A stretch of 64,000 nucleotides of DNA, from NCBI GenBank assembly GCA_023412495.1, contig JAEYNP010000083.1:62001-126000 (forward strand). The letters run 5' to 3'. This DNA comes from Pseudomonadota bacterium (lineage in GTDB: Bacteria; Desulfobacterota; Desulfobulbia; Desulfobulbales; Desulfocapsaceae). Position numbers and translations under genes: made by a program. Below the pieces are notes generated by a model. That model was not told where the DNA came from, did no database searches, and saw only the letters and a program-made list of their open reading frames with translations. Shown one piece after another: positions 37,546 through 48,011 of the stretch (position 1 is its first letter; each line of letters opens with the position of its first letter).

Positions 37546-39180
37546 ATGTTTTGTAATCAATGTGAACAGACCGCTAAAGGAATTGCCTGCACCAAAATCG
37601 GTGTATGTGGAAAAAGCGACGATGTGGCCGCTCTTCAGGATCTTCTTACCTACGCGGTTCAGGGTCTCTCTTTGGTAGCGACGGAAGGACGGAAAGTCGG
37701 CGTGATCGATGCGGCGGTCAACCAGTTTACCGTTCAGGCGATTTTCTCCTGCCTGACCAACGTCGATTTCGACCCGAAGCGCTTCCAGAAATTGATCGGC
37801 CGCACTGTCGAGCTGCGAGAAGCCCTCAAAGCCAAAGTAAAAGCTGCAGGCGGCAAAGTGGAGTTCACTGCCCCGACCGCCTCGTTCGCGCCCGCCGCCA
37901 CAGTGGAAGGTCTGGTGAGCCAGGGGCAGGGACTGGATTTCATGAACAGGCTCGACGCCAACGAGGACCTCCGGTCCCTGAAACAGATCACCGTCTACGG
38001 CATCCGCGGTCTTGCGGCCTACGCCGACCACGCGGCAATCCTCGGCCAGGAGGACGATTCCATCTACGCCTACATCCATGAGACCTTGGCCGAGCTGACC
38101 AAAGGAGGACAGGGCCTGGAACAGCTGGTCGGCATGGCGCTGAAATGCGGCCAGGTCAACCTGAAGGCCATGGAACTGCTCGACGCCGGCAATACCGGCA
38201 CCTACGGCCATCCAGTCCCGACTCCGGTGCCCCTGGGCGCCAAGGCCGGCAAGGCCATCCTCGTTTCCGGCCACGACCTCCGCGACCTGGAGCTGCTGCT
38301 CAAGCAGACCGAAGGAAAAGGCATCAACATCTACACCCACGGCGAGATGCTGCCCTGCCATGGCTATCCCGAGCTGAAGAAATACAGCCACTTCTACGGC
38401 CACTTCGGCACCGCCTGGCAGAACCAGGCCAAAGAATTCCCGCAGTTCCCAGGCGCGATCCTGTTCACCACCAACTGCATCCAGAGACCGGCCGACACCT
38501 ACAAGGCCAACGTCTTCACCACCGGACTGGTGGGCTGGCCCGACCTGGTGCATATCGGCGACGACAAGGACTTCACCCCGGTCATCAACCGCGCGCTGGC
38601 GCTGCCCGGCTTTGCCGCGGATGAGGACAAGGGCTCCGTGCTCACCGGCTTTGCCCGCAATACCGTGCTCGGCGTAGCCGACAAGGTGATCGACGCGGTC
38701 AAGAACAAGGCCATCCGCCACTTCTTCCTGGTGGGCGGCTGCGACGGCGCCAAGCCCGGACGTAACTACTACACCGAGTTCGTCGAGAAGGTCCCGACCG
38801 ATTGCATGGTGCTGACGCTCGCCTGCGGCAAATTCCGTTTCTTCGACAAGAAACTCGGCGATATCGGCGGCATTCCGCGGCTCCTCGATGTCGGCCAGTG
38901 CAACGACGCCTACTCGGCCATCCAGATCGCCGTGGCGCTTGCCGGCGCCTTCAACTGCGGGGTAAACGATCTGCCGCTCTCCCTGGTGCTGTCCTGGTAC
39001 GAGCAGAAGGCGGTGGTCATCCTCTTGACCCTCTTCAGCCTCGGTATCAAGGACATCCGCCTCGGACCGTCGCTGCCGGCCTTCATCTCCCCGAACGTGC
39101 TGAACGTGCTGGTGGAAAATTTCGCCTGCAAGCCGATCGCGGCAACTCCTGATGAAGACCTGAAGGCCATCCTCGGATAA
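37546..39180 (+). CDS. hcp: Hybrid-cluster protein (hydroxylamine reductase)
   Basis: Prismane protein, 544 residues. It reduces hydroxylamine in vitro and is thought to detoxify NO or make S-nitrosothiols in vivo. N-terminal Cys motif CNQCEQTAKGIACTKIGVCG (residues 3-22) binds a [4Fe-4S]-type cluster; hybrid-cluster ligands lie in HGEMLPCHGYPEL, FTTNCIQRP, GGCDGAKPGR, LACGKFRF and VGQCNDAYSA. A strong CAGGAGGAG precedes the ATG. A terminator follows (39215-39252). Its likely electron donor is the ferredoxin gene at 39584, which carries the same type of regulatory box. Confidence 0.98.
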   Translation: MFCNQCEQTAKGIACTKIGVCGKSDDVAALQDLLTYAVQGLSLVATEGRKVGVIDAAVNQFTVQAIFSCLTNVDFDPKRFQKLIGRTVELREALKAKVKAAGGKVEFTAPTASFAPAATVEGLVSQGQGLDFMNRLDANEDLRSLKQITVYGIRGLAAYADHAAILGQEDDSIYAYIHETLAELTKGGQGLEQLVGMALKCGQVNLKAMELLDAGNTGTYGHPVPTPVPLGAKAGKAILVSGHDLRDLELLLKQTEGKGINIYTHGEMLPCHGYPELKKYSHFYGHFGTAWQNQAKEFPQFPGAILFTTNCIQRPADTYKANVFTTGLVGWPDLVHIGDDKDFTPVINRALALPGFAADEDKGSVLTGFARNTVLGVADKVIDAVKNKAIRHFFLVGGCDGAKPGRNYYTEFVEKVPTDCMVLTLACGKFRFFDKKLGDIGGIPRLLDVGQCNDAYSAIQIAVALAGAFNCGVNDLPLSLVLSWYEQKAVVILLTLFSLGIKDIRLGPSLPAFISPNVLNVLVENFACKPIAATPDEDLKAILG

Positions 39181-39214
39181 TCGCTCTCGATACTCGAAGC
39201 GTAAGCTTCCCGCA

Positions 39215-39252
39215 GGCAGGGATATCGGCATCGATATCCCTGCCTTTTTTTT
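39215..39252 (+). terminator. Rho-independent terminator after hcp
   Basis: GGCAGGGATATCG-GCAT-CGATATCCCTGCC, perfect 13-bp stem, then eight Ts. Confidence 0.93.
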
Positions 39253-39458
39253 GCATCGGTCGCCCTACCCGTCGTTTTCATTTTCGAAGTGCATTCCATA
39301 CACCTGCCACGCCCACCCGACGCTCTCCGAGGCTTTGAAGGAAGCCGCGCTGATCGATCCCGATCGAGCCTGGTTGTCAGGGTCCGCGTGCTCAAATACC
39401 GCCAAAGCTCGGGCAGGTTCGCAAAAAAACACAGTTCCCTGTTAAAAAATCGCACCAT

Positions 39459-39499
39459 TTGACCCAGATCAAAGTTTTCCGTCGCAGAAATGCTACTAT
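39459..39499 (+). promoter_or_regulatory. FNR/HcpR-like box and promoter of hcp-linked ferredoxin
   Basis: TTGAC-CCAG-ATCAA (39459-39472) and TACTAT (39494-39499), 21 bp apart; predicted box centre about -40.5. Same architecture as the hcp promoter, so the two genes probably respond together. The rest of the 403-bp gap holds the hcp terminator and no gene. Confidence 0.7.
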
Positions 39500-39583
39500 A
39501 GACTTAAAGAGAAACGCGGTTATATTCCGCATGCGGCCATTCCGCTCACCAGACCATAAGATCCTGCAAGGGGAGGAAGACAT

Positions 39584-40354
39584 ATGAAATCCGTACGAAA
39601 AATCATCGAGATCAACGAAGAGCTGTGCAATGGATGCGGTCAGTGCGTCCCCGACTGTGCGGAAGGATCGCTGAAGATCGTTGACGGCAAGGCGAAACTG
39701 GTCGCCGACAAACTCTGCGACGGCCTGGGAGCCTGCCTCGGGTCCTGCCCGACCGGCGCCCTCAAAATCGTCGAACGGACCGCCGACGAGTTCGACGAGA
39801 AAGCGGTCGAGGAGTATCTGGAAAAGGAAAAGGCTGCCGCCCAGACCAAGGAAAAAGTTAAGACTATGGACTGCGGCTGCGCCTCGACCCATATCCAGTC
39901 CTTTGCCCCCCGTCCGGCCATGTCTCCCTGCCAGGCGGCGAACATGCCGACCAAAACCGCGGCCAAGGGAGGCGCTTCCGAGCTGACCCACTGGCCGGTG
40001 CAGATCCGTCTCATCCCGGCCCACGCCCCCTTCCTGCAGAATGCCGACGTCCTGGTGGCCGCCGACTGCACCGCCGTCGCAGTGCGCAATTTCCAGGAGA
40101 ACTACCTGGCCGGCAAGACGGTCATGATGGGCTGCCCGAAATTCGACGACGCGGAAAGCTACGTCCAGCGCTTCACCGAGATCATCAACACCTGCAACCT
40201 GAAGAGCCTGACCGTCCTCATCATGGAGGTCCCCTGCTGCTCGGCGATGAACGTGATCATCCGCAAGGCCCTCGAACGGGCCGGCAAGAATGTCCCGGTC
40301 GAACAGATCACCATCTCCACCAGAGGGGAGGAAATTGCCAGAAAGACCTGGTAA
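39584..40354 (+). CDS. Hcp-associated ferredoxin-domain protein
   Basis: 256 residues. Two N-terminal [4Fe-4S] motifs: CNGCGQCVPDC (15-25) and CDGLGACLGSCP (about 45-56; the second Cys of the motif is replaced by Leu, so the second cluster may be incomplete). A Lys/Glu linker and a Cys pair DCGCAS follow, then a C-terminal domain with LVAADCTAVAV, MMGCPKFDD and VPCCSAM. This type of protein commonly lies next to hcp in clostridia and sulfate reducers and is taken as its electron donor. GGGGAGGAAG precedes the ATG; a terminator follows. Confidence 0.9.
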   Translation: MKSVRKIIEINEELCNGCGQCVPDCAEGSLKIVDGKAKLVADKLCDGLGACLGSCPTGALKIVERTADEFDEKAVEEYLEKEKAAAQTKEKVKTMDCGCASTHIQSFAPRPAMSPCQAANMPTKTAAKGGASELTHWPVQIRLIPAHAPFLQNADVLVAADCTAVAVRNFQENYLAGKTVMMGCPKFDDAESYVQRFTEIINTCNLKSLTVLIMEVPCCSAMNVIIRKALERAGKNVPVEQITISTRGEEIARKTW

Positions 40355-40402
40355 TCCCCGCCTCCCTGACTCCAGGGAGAATGGAATCGTCACATGAACG
40401 AC

Positions 40403-40443
40403 AAAGGCGCGATCACCCATAAAAGGTTGATCGCGCCTTTTTT
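40403..40443. terminator. Strong terminator between convergent genes
   Basis: AAAGGCGCGATCA and TGATCGCGCCTTT form a perfect 13-bp stem with a 12-nt loop, flanked by T-runs on the plus strand. It ends the ferredoxin transcript and may act on the minus strand too. Confidence 0.92.
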
Positions 40444-40514
40444 GTGGAGCTGGAAAAATCGATTGTCCCTCCGGTCACGGCACCGTTTCCGGAAGAGTCG
40501 AATCTCGAACCGGC

Positions 40515-41984
40515 TTAATTTTTCAGATCCTTCAGCGAATTCTTTGCCTTGATGTCATGCCAGATCTCGGCATTCTTGATCCCCAGCTTGTCCGGATCGA
40601 AGACCGGATCGAGCCCCGCTTTCTTCTGCTCCTCGTAATCTCTGAGCACTGCCACACCGGTCTTGGTCAGGAGAACGATGGCGATGATGTTCAACCAGGC
40701 CATCAGACCGACCCCGATATCGCCGAGCGCCCAGACCTGGCCGGCGGAATTGATGGAGCCGACGAAGACCATGATCAGCAGGACCACACGGGTGATGTTG
40801 AAGATGAGCTTATGGTTTTTCACCCGCTTGGCGAGAAAGGCGACGTTGGATTCACAGTAGTAATAATAGGCCATGAGGGTGGAGAAGGCGAAGAAGAACA
40901 GGGCGATGGCCACGAAGGGGCTGCCGAAACCGGGCATCATGGTGTCGACCGCCATCTGGGTGTAGAGCGGGCCGGGTTCGGCGTTGTTCAGGGCGGGATT
41001 GTTGAACAGGTAGCCGCCCGCGCCGTCGACGGTATTATACATGCCGGTGAGAAGAATCATGAAGGCGGTGGCGGAACAGACGAACAGCGTGTCGACGTAG
41101 ACCGAGAAGGCCTGGACGAGGCCCTGCTTGGCCGGATGGGAAACCTCCGCGGCGGCGGCGGCCATCGGGCCGGTACCCTGGCCGGCTTCGTTGGAGTAGA
41201 TGCCTCGCTTCACGCCCCACATGATGGCCTGGCCGATAATGGCGCCGAAGGCGGCGTTGGCGCTGAAAGCAGAAGAGATGATGAGCGAGAATACCTCGGG
41301 CACCTTATCAAGGTTGACTACGATCATGACGAGGGCGACGAGAATGTAGCCGATCGCCATGAAGGGAACGATGATTTCCGCCGCCTTGCCGATCCGCTTG
41401 ACGCCACCGAAGATGATGAGGCCGAGCAGAATGGCGACAACCGCACCGGATACCGGGGCGGGGATGTTGAAGGCATTGGACATCGCCGAGGCAATGGAGT
41501 TGGCCTGGATGCCGGGCAGGAAGAAACCCATGGCGATGATCGCGGAGATGGCGAAGATGATGGCGTACCAGCGCTGGCCGAGACCCTTCTCGATGTAGTA
41601 TTGGGGGCCGCCGCGATACTCGCCGTCCATCTCTTCCTTATAGACCTGAGCGAGAGCCGATTCGATAAAGGCCGAGCCTGCGCCGAGGAAGGCGATGGCC
41701 CACATCCAGAATACCGCACCGGGACCGCCGAAACCGATCGCCGTGGCCACGCCGGCGATGTTGCCGGTTCCGACCCGTCCACCCAGGGCCATGGAAAAGG
41801 CCTGCAGCGAGGACACCCCAGATCTGGAGGCTTTGCCGCCCTTCAACTGCCCGACCATGTCCTTGATCAAGCGCACCTGGGGAAACTTCATGATGATGGA
41901 GAAATAGACCCCCACCCCCAGGCAGAGAAAGACCAGGGCCTTGCTCCAGATAATGCCATTAACGAAATCAATAAGTGCACCCAT
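40515..41984 (-). CDS. Alanine/glycine:cation symporter (AGCS family)
   Basis: Inner-membrane sodium- or proton-coupled amino acid importer, 489 residues with about eleven helices. AGCS signatures: SSLQAFSMALGGRVGTGNIAGVATAI near 60-85, GGPGAVFWMW, EYRGGPQYYIEKGLG, and NEAGQGTGPMAAAAAEVSHP. GGAGGACGG precedes the ATG at 41984; the frame is open further upstream but that part looks non-coding. I looked for a glycine riboswitch upstream and saw none. The substrate (alanine or glycine) is not decided by sequence. Confidence 0.95.
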   Translation of the reverse strand: MGALIDFVNGIIWSKALVFLCLGVGVYFSIIMKFPQVRLIKDMVGQLKGGKASRSGVSSLQAFSMALGGRVGTGNIAGVATAIGFGGPGAVFWMWAIAFLGAGSAFIESALAQVYKEEMDGEYRGGPQYYIEKGLGQRWYAIIFAISAIIAMGFFLPGIQANSIASAMSNAFNIPAPVSGAVVAILLGLIIFGGVKRIGKAAEIIVPFMAIGYILVALVMIVVNLDKVPEVFSLIISSAFSANAAFGAIIGQAIMWGVKRGIYSNEAGQGTGPMAAAAAEVSHPAKQGLVQAFSVYVDTLFVCSATAFMILLTGMYNTVDGAGGYLFNNPALNNAEPGPLYTQMAVDTMMPGFGSPFVAIALFFFAFSTLMAYYYYCESNVAFLAKRVKNHKLIFNITRVVLLIMVFVGSINSAGQVWALGDIGVGLMAWLNIIAIVLLTKTGVAVLRDYEEQKKAGLDPVFDPDKLGIKNAEIWHDIKAKNSLKDLKN

Positions 41985-42261
41985 TTCCGTCCTCCAGCTT
42001 TTCCTAATTATCTGATTAATGAAGCCTACCGCCCCTATAACCAGCTCAGGCCACGAGGAAGCGGCGGACACCATCGCAGGTACTCGGCGGACGAAATGCA
42101 AAGGTCTTGCCAGGAGGCCCTTTTCTTGGGTAGAAGAGACGGATGCAGCCAGGAACGTGCAGCCCAGGGGCAGGCGCAAAGATTTTAATTCCAGTGGGTT
42201 AGGTCAACGAATATGCAAGTGAGCATTCACTACATTGATAGCTTCCCGCACCCTCGCCGAT

Positions 42262-42279
42262 TATTACAATATTGTAATA
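42262..42279. promoter_or_regulatory. Perfect 18-bp palindrome, candidate operator
   Basis: TATTACAATATTGTAATA, fully self-complementary, 278 bp upstream of the AGCS gene and 342 bp upstream of the ABC-F gene. Size and symmetry fit a dimeric helix-turn-helix repressor. No regulator gene is adjacent. Confidence 0.45.
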
Positions 42280-42337
42280 CGCGGCAACTAAAGTAACCAC
42301 ACGACCCAGCTTCCATTCATTATCTTGGCGAATTTAC

Positions 42338-42493
42338 ATGAGCAACACCAGAAAAAGAAAACACTACCACTGGAACTATTTATTACCAATCCTCCTCATC
42401 TCGATTTCACAAGCGATCCCAATTTCGATGTCTACGGGGATCCAAGGAGGAACTCACAACGAAGTCGCAGCCAGAAATTCATTTTCCGGATGA
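42338..42493 (+). CDS. Possible 51-residue exported peptide
   Basis: ATG-started ORF: basic start MSNTRKRKHYHW, hydrophobic NYLLPILLISISQA, then a polar tail ending ARNSFSG. It has the form of a signal peptide plus short mature peptide. The ribosome site is weak (TTGGCG) and no homologue is recognised; it may be chance. Confidence 0.2.
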   Translation: MSNTRKRKHYHWNYLLPILLISISQAIPISMSTGIQGGTHNEVAARNSFSG

Positions 42494-42620
42494 ACCAGTT
42501 TTTTTCGTAGCCGCTCGCCACCAATCGAAAGGATCCTCAGACCACGCGACCAACCAGATTCAGCTTGCGCTCCACCTGCCCATCGTGGTAATTTCCGGCC
42601 ATTTTTTTACCCGAAACGAA

Positions 42621-44252
42621 ATGATTCATCTCACCAACATCCAGAAACAGCACGGCGACCGGATTCTCCTCCAGAACGCCGCCTTCCAGATCCTCCCCGC
42701 TACCCGGACCGGCCTGGTCGGCCCCAACGGCGCGGGCAAGACCACCATCTTCCGGCTCATTACCGGCGAAGAAGCGCCGGACAAGGGCGATATCGGCTGC
42801 GCCAAAAAGACCGTCATCGGCTATTTTTCCCAGGATGTCGGGGAGATGTCCGGACGCTCGGTACTCGCTGAGGTGATGTCCGCGGCCGGCGATATCGTCG
42901 CCCTGGGCGAACAGATCCGGGCGATGGAAGCGGCCATGGCCGAACCGATGACCGACGAGGAGATGGCGACCCTGCTCGAACGCTACGGCGAGGCGGTCGA
43001 GATCTTCGAGCAGCGCGGCGGCTACGACCTGGAAGCCCGCGCCCAGGCCATCCTCACGGGACTCGGCATCTCGCCGCTCGATTTCGCCACCCCGGTCGAG
43101 GCTTTCAGCGGCGGCTGGAAAATGCGCATCGCGCTTGCCAAGATCCTGGTCATCAACCCGGATGTGCTGCTGCTTGACGAGCCGACCAACCACCTCGACA
43201 TCGAGTCGATCCTCTGGCTGGAGGAGTGGCTGCGCACCGAATACAAAGGCGCCCTGCTCATGACCTGCCACGACCGGGAGTTCATGAACCGGGTGGTGAG
43301 CCGGATCGTCGAGGTGGCCGGCGGCGCCACCACGACCTACAGCGGCAATTTCGACTTTTACCTGCAGGAGCGGGAAGTCCGCCGCCGCCAGCTGGAGGCG
43401 AGCTACCGGAGGCAGCAGGAGATGCTCGCCAAGGAGGAGGAATTCATCGCCCGCTTCGCCGCCCGAGCCTCACACGCCGCCCAGGTCCAGTCGCGGATCA
43501 AAAAAATTGAAAAAATTGAGCGGATCGTCCTGCCGCCAGAGCAGAAGGTGATGCGCTTCGACTTTCCCGTGCCGCCCCGGAGCGGCGACGACGTCCTGCA
43601 CCTGAAAAACCTTTGCAAGACCTGGACCGGCCACGACGGCCGGGCGATTCCGGTCTTCTCCGGCCTCACTGGCACGGTGCGCCGGCTGGAGAAGATCGCC
43701 GTGGTGGGTGTCAACGGGGCCGGCAAGTCGACGCTCCTCAAAGTCATCACCGGCTCAACCCAGCCGAGCGAAGGCGAGGTGGTGGTCGGCAGCGGCGTCA
43801 CCACAGGGTACTTCAGCCAGCACGCCATGGACCTGCTGTCCCCCGAGCAGACCGTCTTCCAGGCGATGCAGGAGGCCATGCCGCTCGAGAACATCGGCGT
43901 TATCCGCAATCTGCTGGGCGCCTTCCTCTTCTCGGGCGACGACGTGGACAAACGCATCGCCAGCCTCTCCGGCGGCGAGAAGAGCCGGGTCATCCTCGCC
44001 CGCCTCCTCGCCCAGCCCCTCAACTTCCTGGTCCTCGACGAGCCGACCAACCACCTCGACATCCAGTCCCGCGAGGTCCTGCTCGCCGCCCTGCAGCGCT
44101 TCGAGGGCACGGTCATCCTGGTCAGCCACGACCGCCACTTCCTCCGCTCGCTGGTGACCAGGGTCTTCGAGATCGACCACGGTGAGATGCGGACCTACGA
44201 CGGCGACTATGACTATTATCTGAGGCAGATCAGGGAGCGGACGGCAGCGTAA
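42621..44252 (+). CDS. ABC-F family ATPase
   Basis: 543 residues, two ABC domains in one chain and no membrane segments: a ribosome-associated translation factor family (EttA/Uup/YbiT-like). Walker A GPNGAGKTT (about 33-41) and GVNGAGKST (about 366-374); signatures FSGGWKMR and LSGGEKSR; Walker B LLLDEPTNHLD and LVLDEPTNHLD; an interdomain linker (P-site tRNA-interacting motif region) with YSGNFDFYLQEREVRRRQ and a charged helix. Start at 42621 gives MIHLTNIQKQHG; no clear ribosome site is present. The subtype cannot be fixed by eye; a Uup/YheS-like role is plausible. Confidence 0.93.
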   Translation: MIHLTNIQKQHGDRILLQNAAFQILPATRTGLVGPNGAGKTTIFRLITGEEAPDKGDIGCAKKTVIGYFSQDVGEMSGRSVLAEVMSAAGDIVALGEQIRAMEAAMAEPMTDEEMATLLERYGEAVEIFEQRGGYDLEARAQAILTGLGISPLDFATPVEAFSGGWKMRIALAKILVINPDVLLLDEPTNHLDIESILWLEEWLRTEYKGALLMTCHDREFMNRVVSRIVEVAGGATTTYSGNFDFYLQEREVRRRQLEASYRRQQEMLAKEEEFIARFAARASHAAQVQSRIKKIEKIERIVLPPEQKVMRFDFPVPPRSGDDVLHLKNLCKTWTGHDGRAIPVFSGLTGTVRRLEKIAVVGVNGAGKSTLLKVITGSTQPSEGEVVVGSGVTTGYFSQHAMDLLSPEQTVFQAMQEAMPLENIGVIRNLLGAFLFSGDDVDKRIASLSGGEKSRVILARLLAQPLNFLVLDEPTNHLDIQSREVLLAALQRFEGTVILVSHDRHFLRSLVTRVFEIDHGEMRTYDGDYDYYLRQIRERTAA

Positions 44253-44266
44253 CGTCAACAAGGCCT

Positions 44267-45406
44267 CTAGCCCCGCAGCCGCTTTACCGCCGCGACGATC
44301 ACCTCGAGGGCCCGGTCGATTTCCGCAGGCGTGGTCATCCGGCCGGTGGTGAAGCGCAGCGTCCCCTTCGCCCATTCCTCGGGAATCCCCATGGCCTGGA
44401 GGACATGGCTTATCTGCACGTGGTCCGCATGACAGGCAGCCCCGGCCGAGGCGGCGACGTCCAAGCCGATCTCCTCAAGGAGCCGGTTGGCTTCGATCCC
44501 GAGAAAAGAGACGCTCGCCGTGTTGGGGAGGCGCTTTTCCCGGTGGCCGTTGAACCGTATATCAGCCAAACTAGCGGTAAGCCCCTCCTCCAGCCGGTCC
44601 CGCATGGCACGCATGTGCGAGGCGTTCCGTTCAAGTTCTCGCCCGGCAAGTTCGCAGGCCACTCCCAGCCCGACGATCCCCAGGACGTTCTCCGTACCCG
44701 CCCGGATCCCCCGCTCCTGCCCCGCACCGTGACAGAAGATCTCCGGTTTCACGCCGCCGCGGATATAGAGCGCCCCCACCCCCTTCGGCGCATAGATCTT
44801 GTGGCCGGCCACCGACAGCAGGTCGACGCCCAGCTCATCCACCAGTGCCGGACTCTTGCCGAGCGACTGGGCGGCATCGGTGTGCATGAGAATCCCCTTT
44901 TCCCGAGCAAGCCGGGCAATCTCGGCAATGGGCTGGAGCGTCCCCACCTCATTGTTGGCATGCATGATGGAGATCATGATGGTCTTCGGGGTGACAGCCG
45001 CCGCCACCGCCGCCGGGTCCACCAGCCCGTCGCCGTCCACCGGCAGACAGGTGATGGCAAAGCCGTACCTCTCCAGCGCCCGGCAGACCTCCAGGATTGC
45101 CGGGTGCTCGATCTGCGAGGTGATGATGTGGTTTCCCCGGGCGAACCTGGCCGCGCCGATGCTCTTTATGGCCTGGTTGTTCGACTCCGTGCCGCCGCTG
45201 GTGAAGATGAGCTCGTCCGGCGCGCAGCCCAGAAACCCCGCCACCTGCCGGCGGGCAGCCGCCACCGCCTGCTTGGGCCGGATGCCGTACCAGTGGGAAC
45301 TGGACGGATTGCCGAACTCGGCTTCCAGAAACGGCCGCATGGCCTCGATCACTTCAGGGGCATGCGGCGTGGTGCCGTTGTAGTCGAGATAGATCGGTCT
45401 GGTCAT
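44267..45406 (-). CDS. Cysteine desulfurase (NifS/IscS family)
   Basis: PLP enzyme of 379 residues that takes sulfur from cysteine for Fe-S clusters or thiolation. Seen: IYLDYNGTTPHAPEV at the start, FTSGGTESNNQAI, HANNEVGTLQPI, HTDAAQSLGK, the PLP lysine in SVAGHKIYAPKGVGALY, RAGTENV, and the sulfur-carrying Cys in AGAACHADH. The active loop is short, as in group I NifS/IscS. No iscU, nifU or mnmA lies next to it. AGGGAAAATTCC precedes the ATG at 45406. It is convergent with the ABC-F gene, 14 bp apart. Confidence 0.95.
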   Translation of the reverse strand: MTRPIYLDYNGTTPHAPEVIEAMRPFLEAEFGNPSSSHWYGIRPKQAVAAARRQVAGFLGCAPDELIFTSGGTESNNQAIKSIGAARFARGNHIITSQIEHPAILEVCRALERYGFAITCLPVDGDGLVDPAAVAAAVTPKTIMISIMHANNEVGTLQPIAEIARLAREKGILMHTDAAQSLGKSPALVDELGVDLLSVAGHKIYAPKGVGALYIRGGVKPEIFCHGAGQERGIRAGTENVLGIVGLGVACELAGRELERNASHMRAMRDRLEEGLTASLADIRFNGHREKRLPNTASVSFLGIEANRLLEEIGLDVAASAGAACHADHVQISHVLQAMGIPEEWAKGTLRFTTGRMTTPAEIDRALEVIVAAVKRLRG

Positions 45407-45504
45407 GGAATTTTCCCTCGGTAAGCTTTTTATCCATTGCGGCATGGATCTTCGCGCTTGAGCCGCCGCTGGTCTTGACAATAATCGAAATAGGAAATTT
45501 AAGA

Positions 45505-45655
45505 TCGAACAATTGCCGACACGCTGTTCGATTCGCTGAACCCCTACGAAACACGGTATCTTTCAGTATCTTTCCATATTGCCTCACCGGCAACGATAAT
45601 CACTCTCTTCCGGGAGGAAGGCCCGAGCGATGTCGGAACAGCAACGATAGAACGA
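45505..45655 (+). pseudogene. Degenerate copy of the WYL regulator's 5' region
   Basis: About 150 bp resembles the leader and start of the WYL gene at 51106. Shared runs include TTGCCTCACCGGCAACGA, CATCACTCTC-like and GGAGGA, GGCCCGAGCGATGTCGGAAC. Here the frame from ATG 45630 reads M-S-E-Q-Q-R then TAG, against MSERQTFER in the intact gene. No further coding homology is seen after the stop. It is best read as a remnant of a duplication; with the intact copy it brackets the 5.4-kb block 45.7-51.0 kb. Confidence 0.7.
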
Positions 45656-45684
45656 GTCGAAGATTATCCGTAAGATCCTTTCGC

Positions 45685-45714
45685 TTGACACAACATTCCA
45701 ATCCTTTATATAAA
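45685..45714 (+). promoter_or_regulatory. Sigma70-type promoter for the acyl-CoA synthetase gene
   Basis: TTGACA at 45685-45690, with TATATA at 45707 (16-bp spacing) or TATAAA at 45709 (18-bp spacing), about 75 bp before the gene start. The strongest -35 match that I noticed in the window. Confidence 0.7.
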
Positions 45715-45787
45715 AAGAAATATCTCTGCTTCCACCTGCATACAACGCGACCTTTTTTCTCAGACAAATCCTGAGGGAGGTGCGACC

Positions 45788-47532
<1,745 letters not shown>

Positions 47533-47545
<13 letters not shown>

Positions 47546-47661
47546 AAAGTCCGATCTACTTCGTTGCAGGTCTGAAACGGCGCTTCGCTGTACCGTATGT
47601 ACTACCAAAGCGCCGTTTCAGACACTACGCCTCGTATATCGAACTTTTTCCAGAGTCCATC
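47533..47661. repeat. 129-bp palindrome starting inside the synthetase's last codons
   Basis: Outer arms GATGGACTC/GAGTCCATC, then AAAAAGTCCGAT/ATCGAACTTTTT, then inner arms CTGAAACGGCGCTT/AAAGCGCCGTTTCAG around a central loop. The left arm includes the last coding triplets and the stop of the synthetase. MITE- or REP-like; may also fold in mRNA between the two genes. Confidence 0.85.
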
Positions 47662-47710
47662 TCCACGGGTTGGAGCACTTTACGACTTTATCAACATTGG
47701 AAGTTGACGG

Positions 47711-47980
47711 ATGAGGCAAGCGCGACACATGATCACAGAAGAGCAAATCAAAAACGTGGCCCTGGAGCTTATCGGCAAGATCGCCCCGGAAGCGAATCTT
47801 GCCGATCTCGACCCCGCGGAACGATTTCGCAATCAATTCGAATTCGATTCCGTCGATTTCATGAACTTCGCAGTCGCCCTTCAATCGCAGCTGAAGGTGG
47901 AAATATCCGAGGCAGACTACCCGCAGCTGGCAACACTGAACGGATGCATCGCATATTTGATGGCGAAATGCAACCCGTAG
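47711..47980 (+). CDS. Acyl carrier protein-like protein
   Basis: 89-residue acidic helical protein with the phosphopantetheine attachment motif EFDSVDFMNF (Ser near residue 53). Its length and ELIGKIAPEANLADLDPAERFRNQFEFDSVDF...QSQLKVEIS layout are those of a stand-alone ACP. The start may be 47711 (GGAAG upstream) or 47729 (MITEEQIK). It lies 165 bp after the acyl-CoA synthetase, separated by a palindrome. No ketosynthase or other fatty-acid gene is near, so it may receive an acyl group directly from the synthetase (hypothesis). Confidence 0.85.
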   Translation: MRQARHMITEEQIKNVALELIGKIAPEANLADLDPAERFRNQFEFDSVDFMNFAVALQSQLKVEISEADYPQLATLNGCIAYLMAKCNP

Positions 47981-48011
47981 CCCCGTTGCCGGCGATTCCC
48001 TCGGCTATAGC

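Larger units (their letters stand above)
41985..42620. other. Long intergenic region between divergent AGCS and ABC-F genes
   Basis: 636 bp. It contains an 18-bp perfect palindrome (42262-42279) and one short ORF with a signal-peptide-like start (42338-42493). No tRNA, riboswitch or known repeat was seen. Confidence 0.5.

Noticed and set aside
41985..42240. Glycine riboswitch upstream of the AGCS transporter
   Set aside because: Looked for on the minus strand because the family often has one; no conserved core sequences were seen.
45354..45593. 79-codon minus-strand frame upstream of the cysteine desulfurase
   Set aside because: Overlaps the desulfurase start in another frame and shows no recognisable motif or ribosome site.
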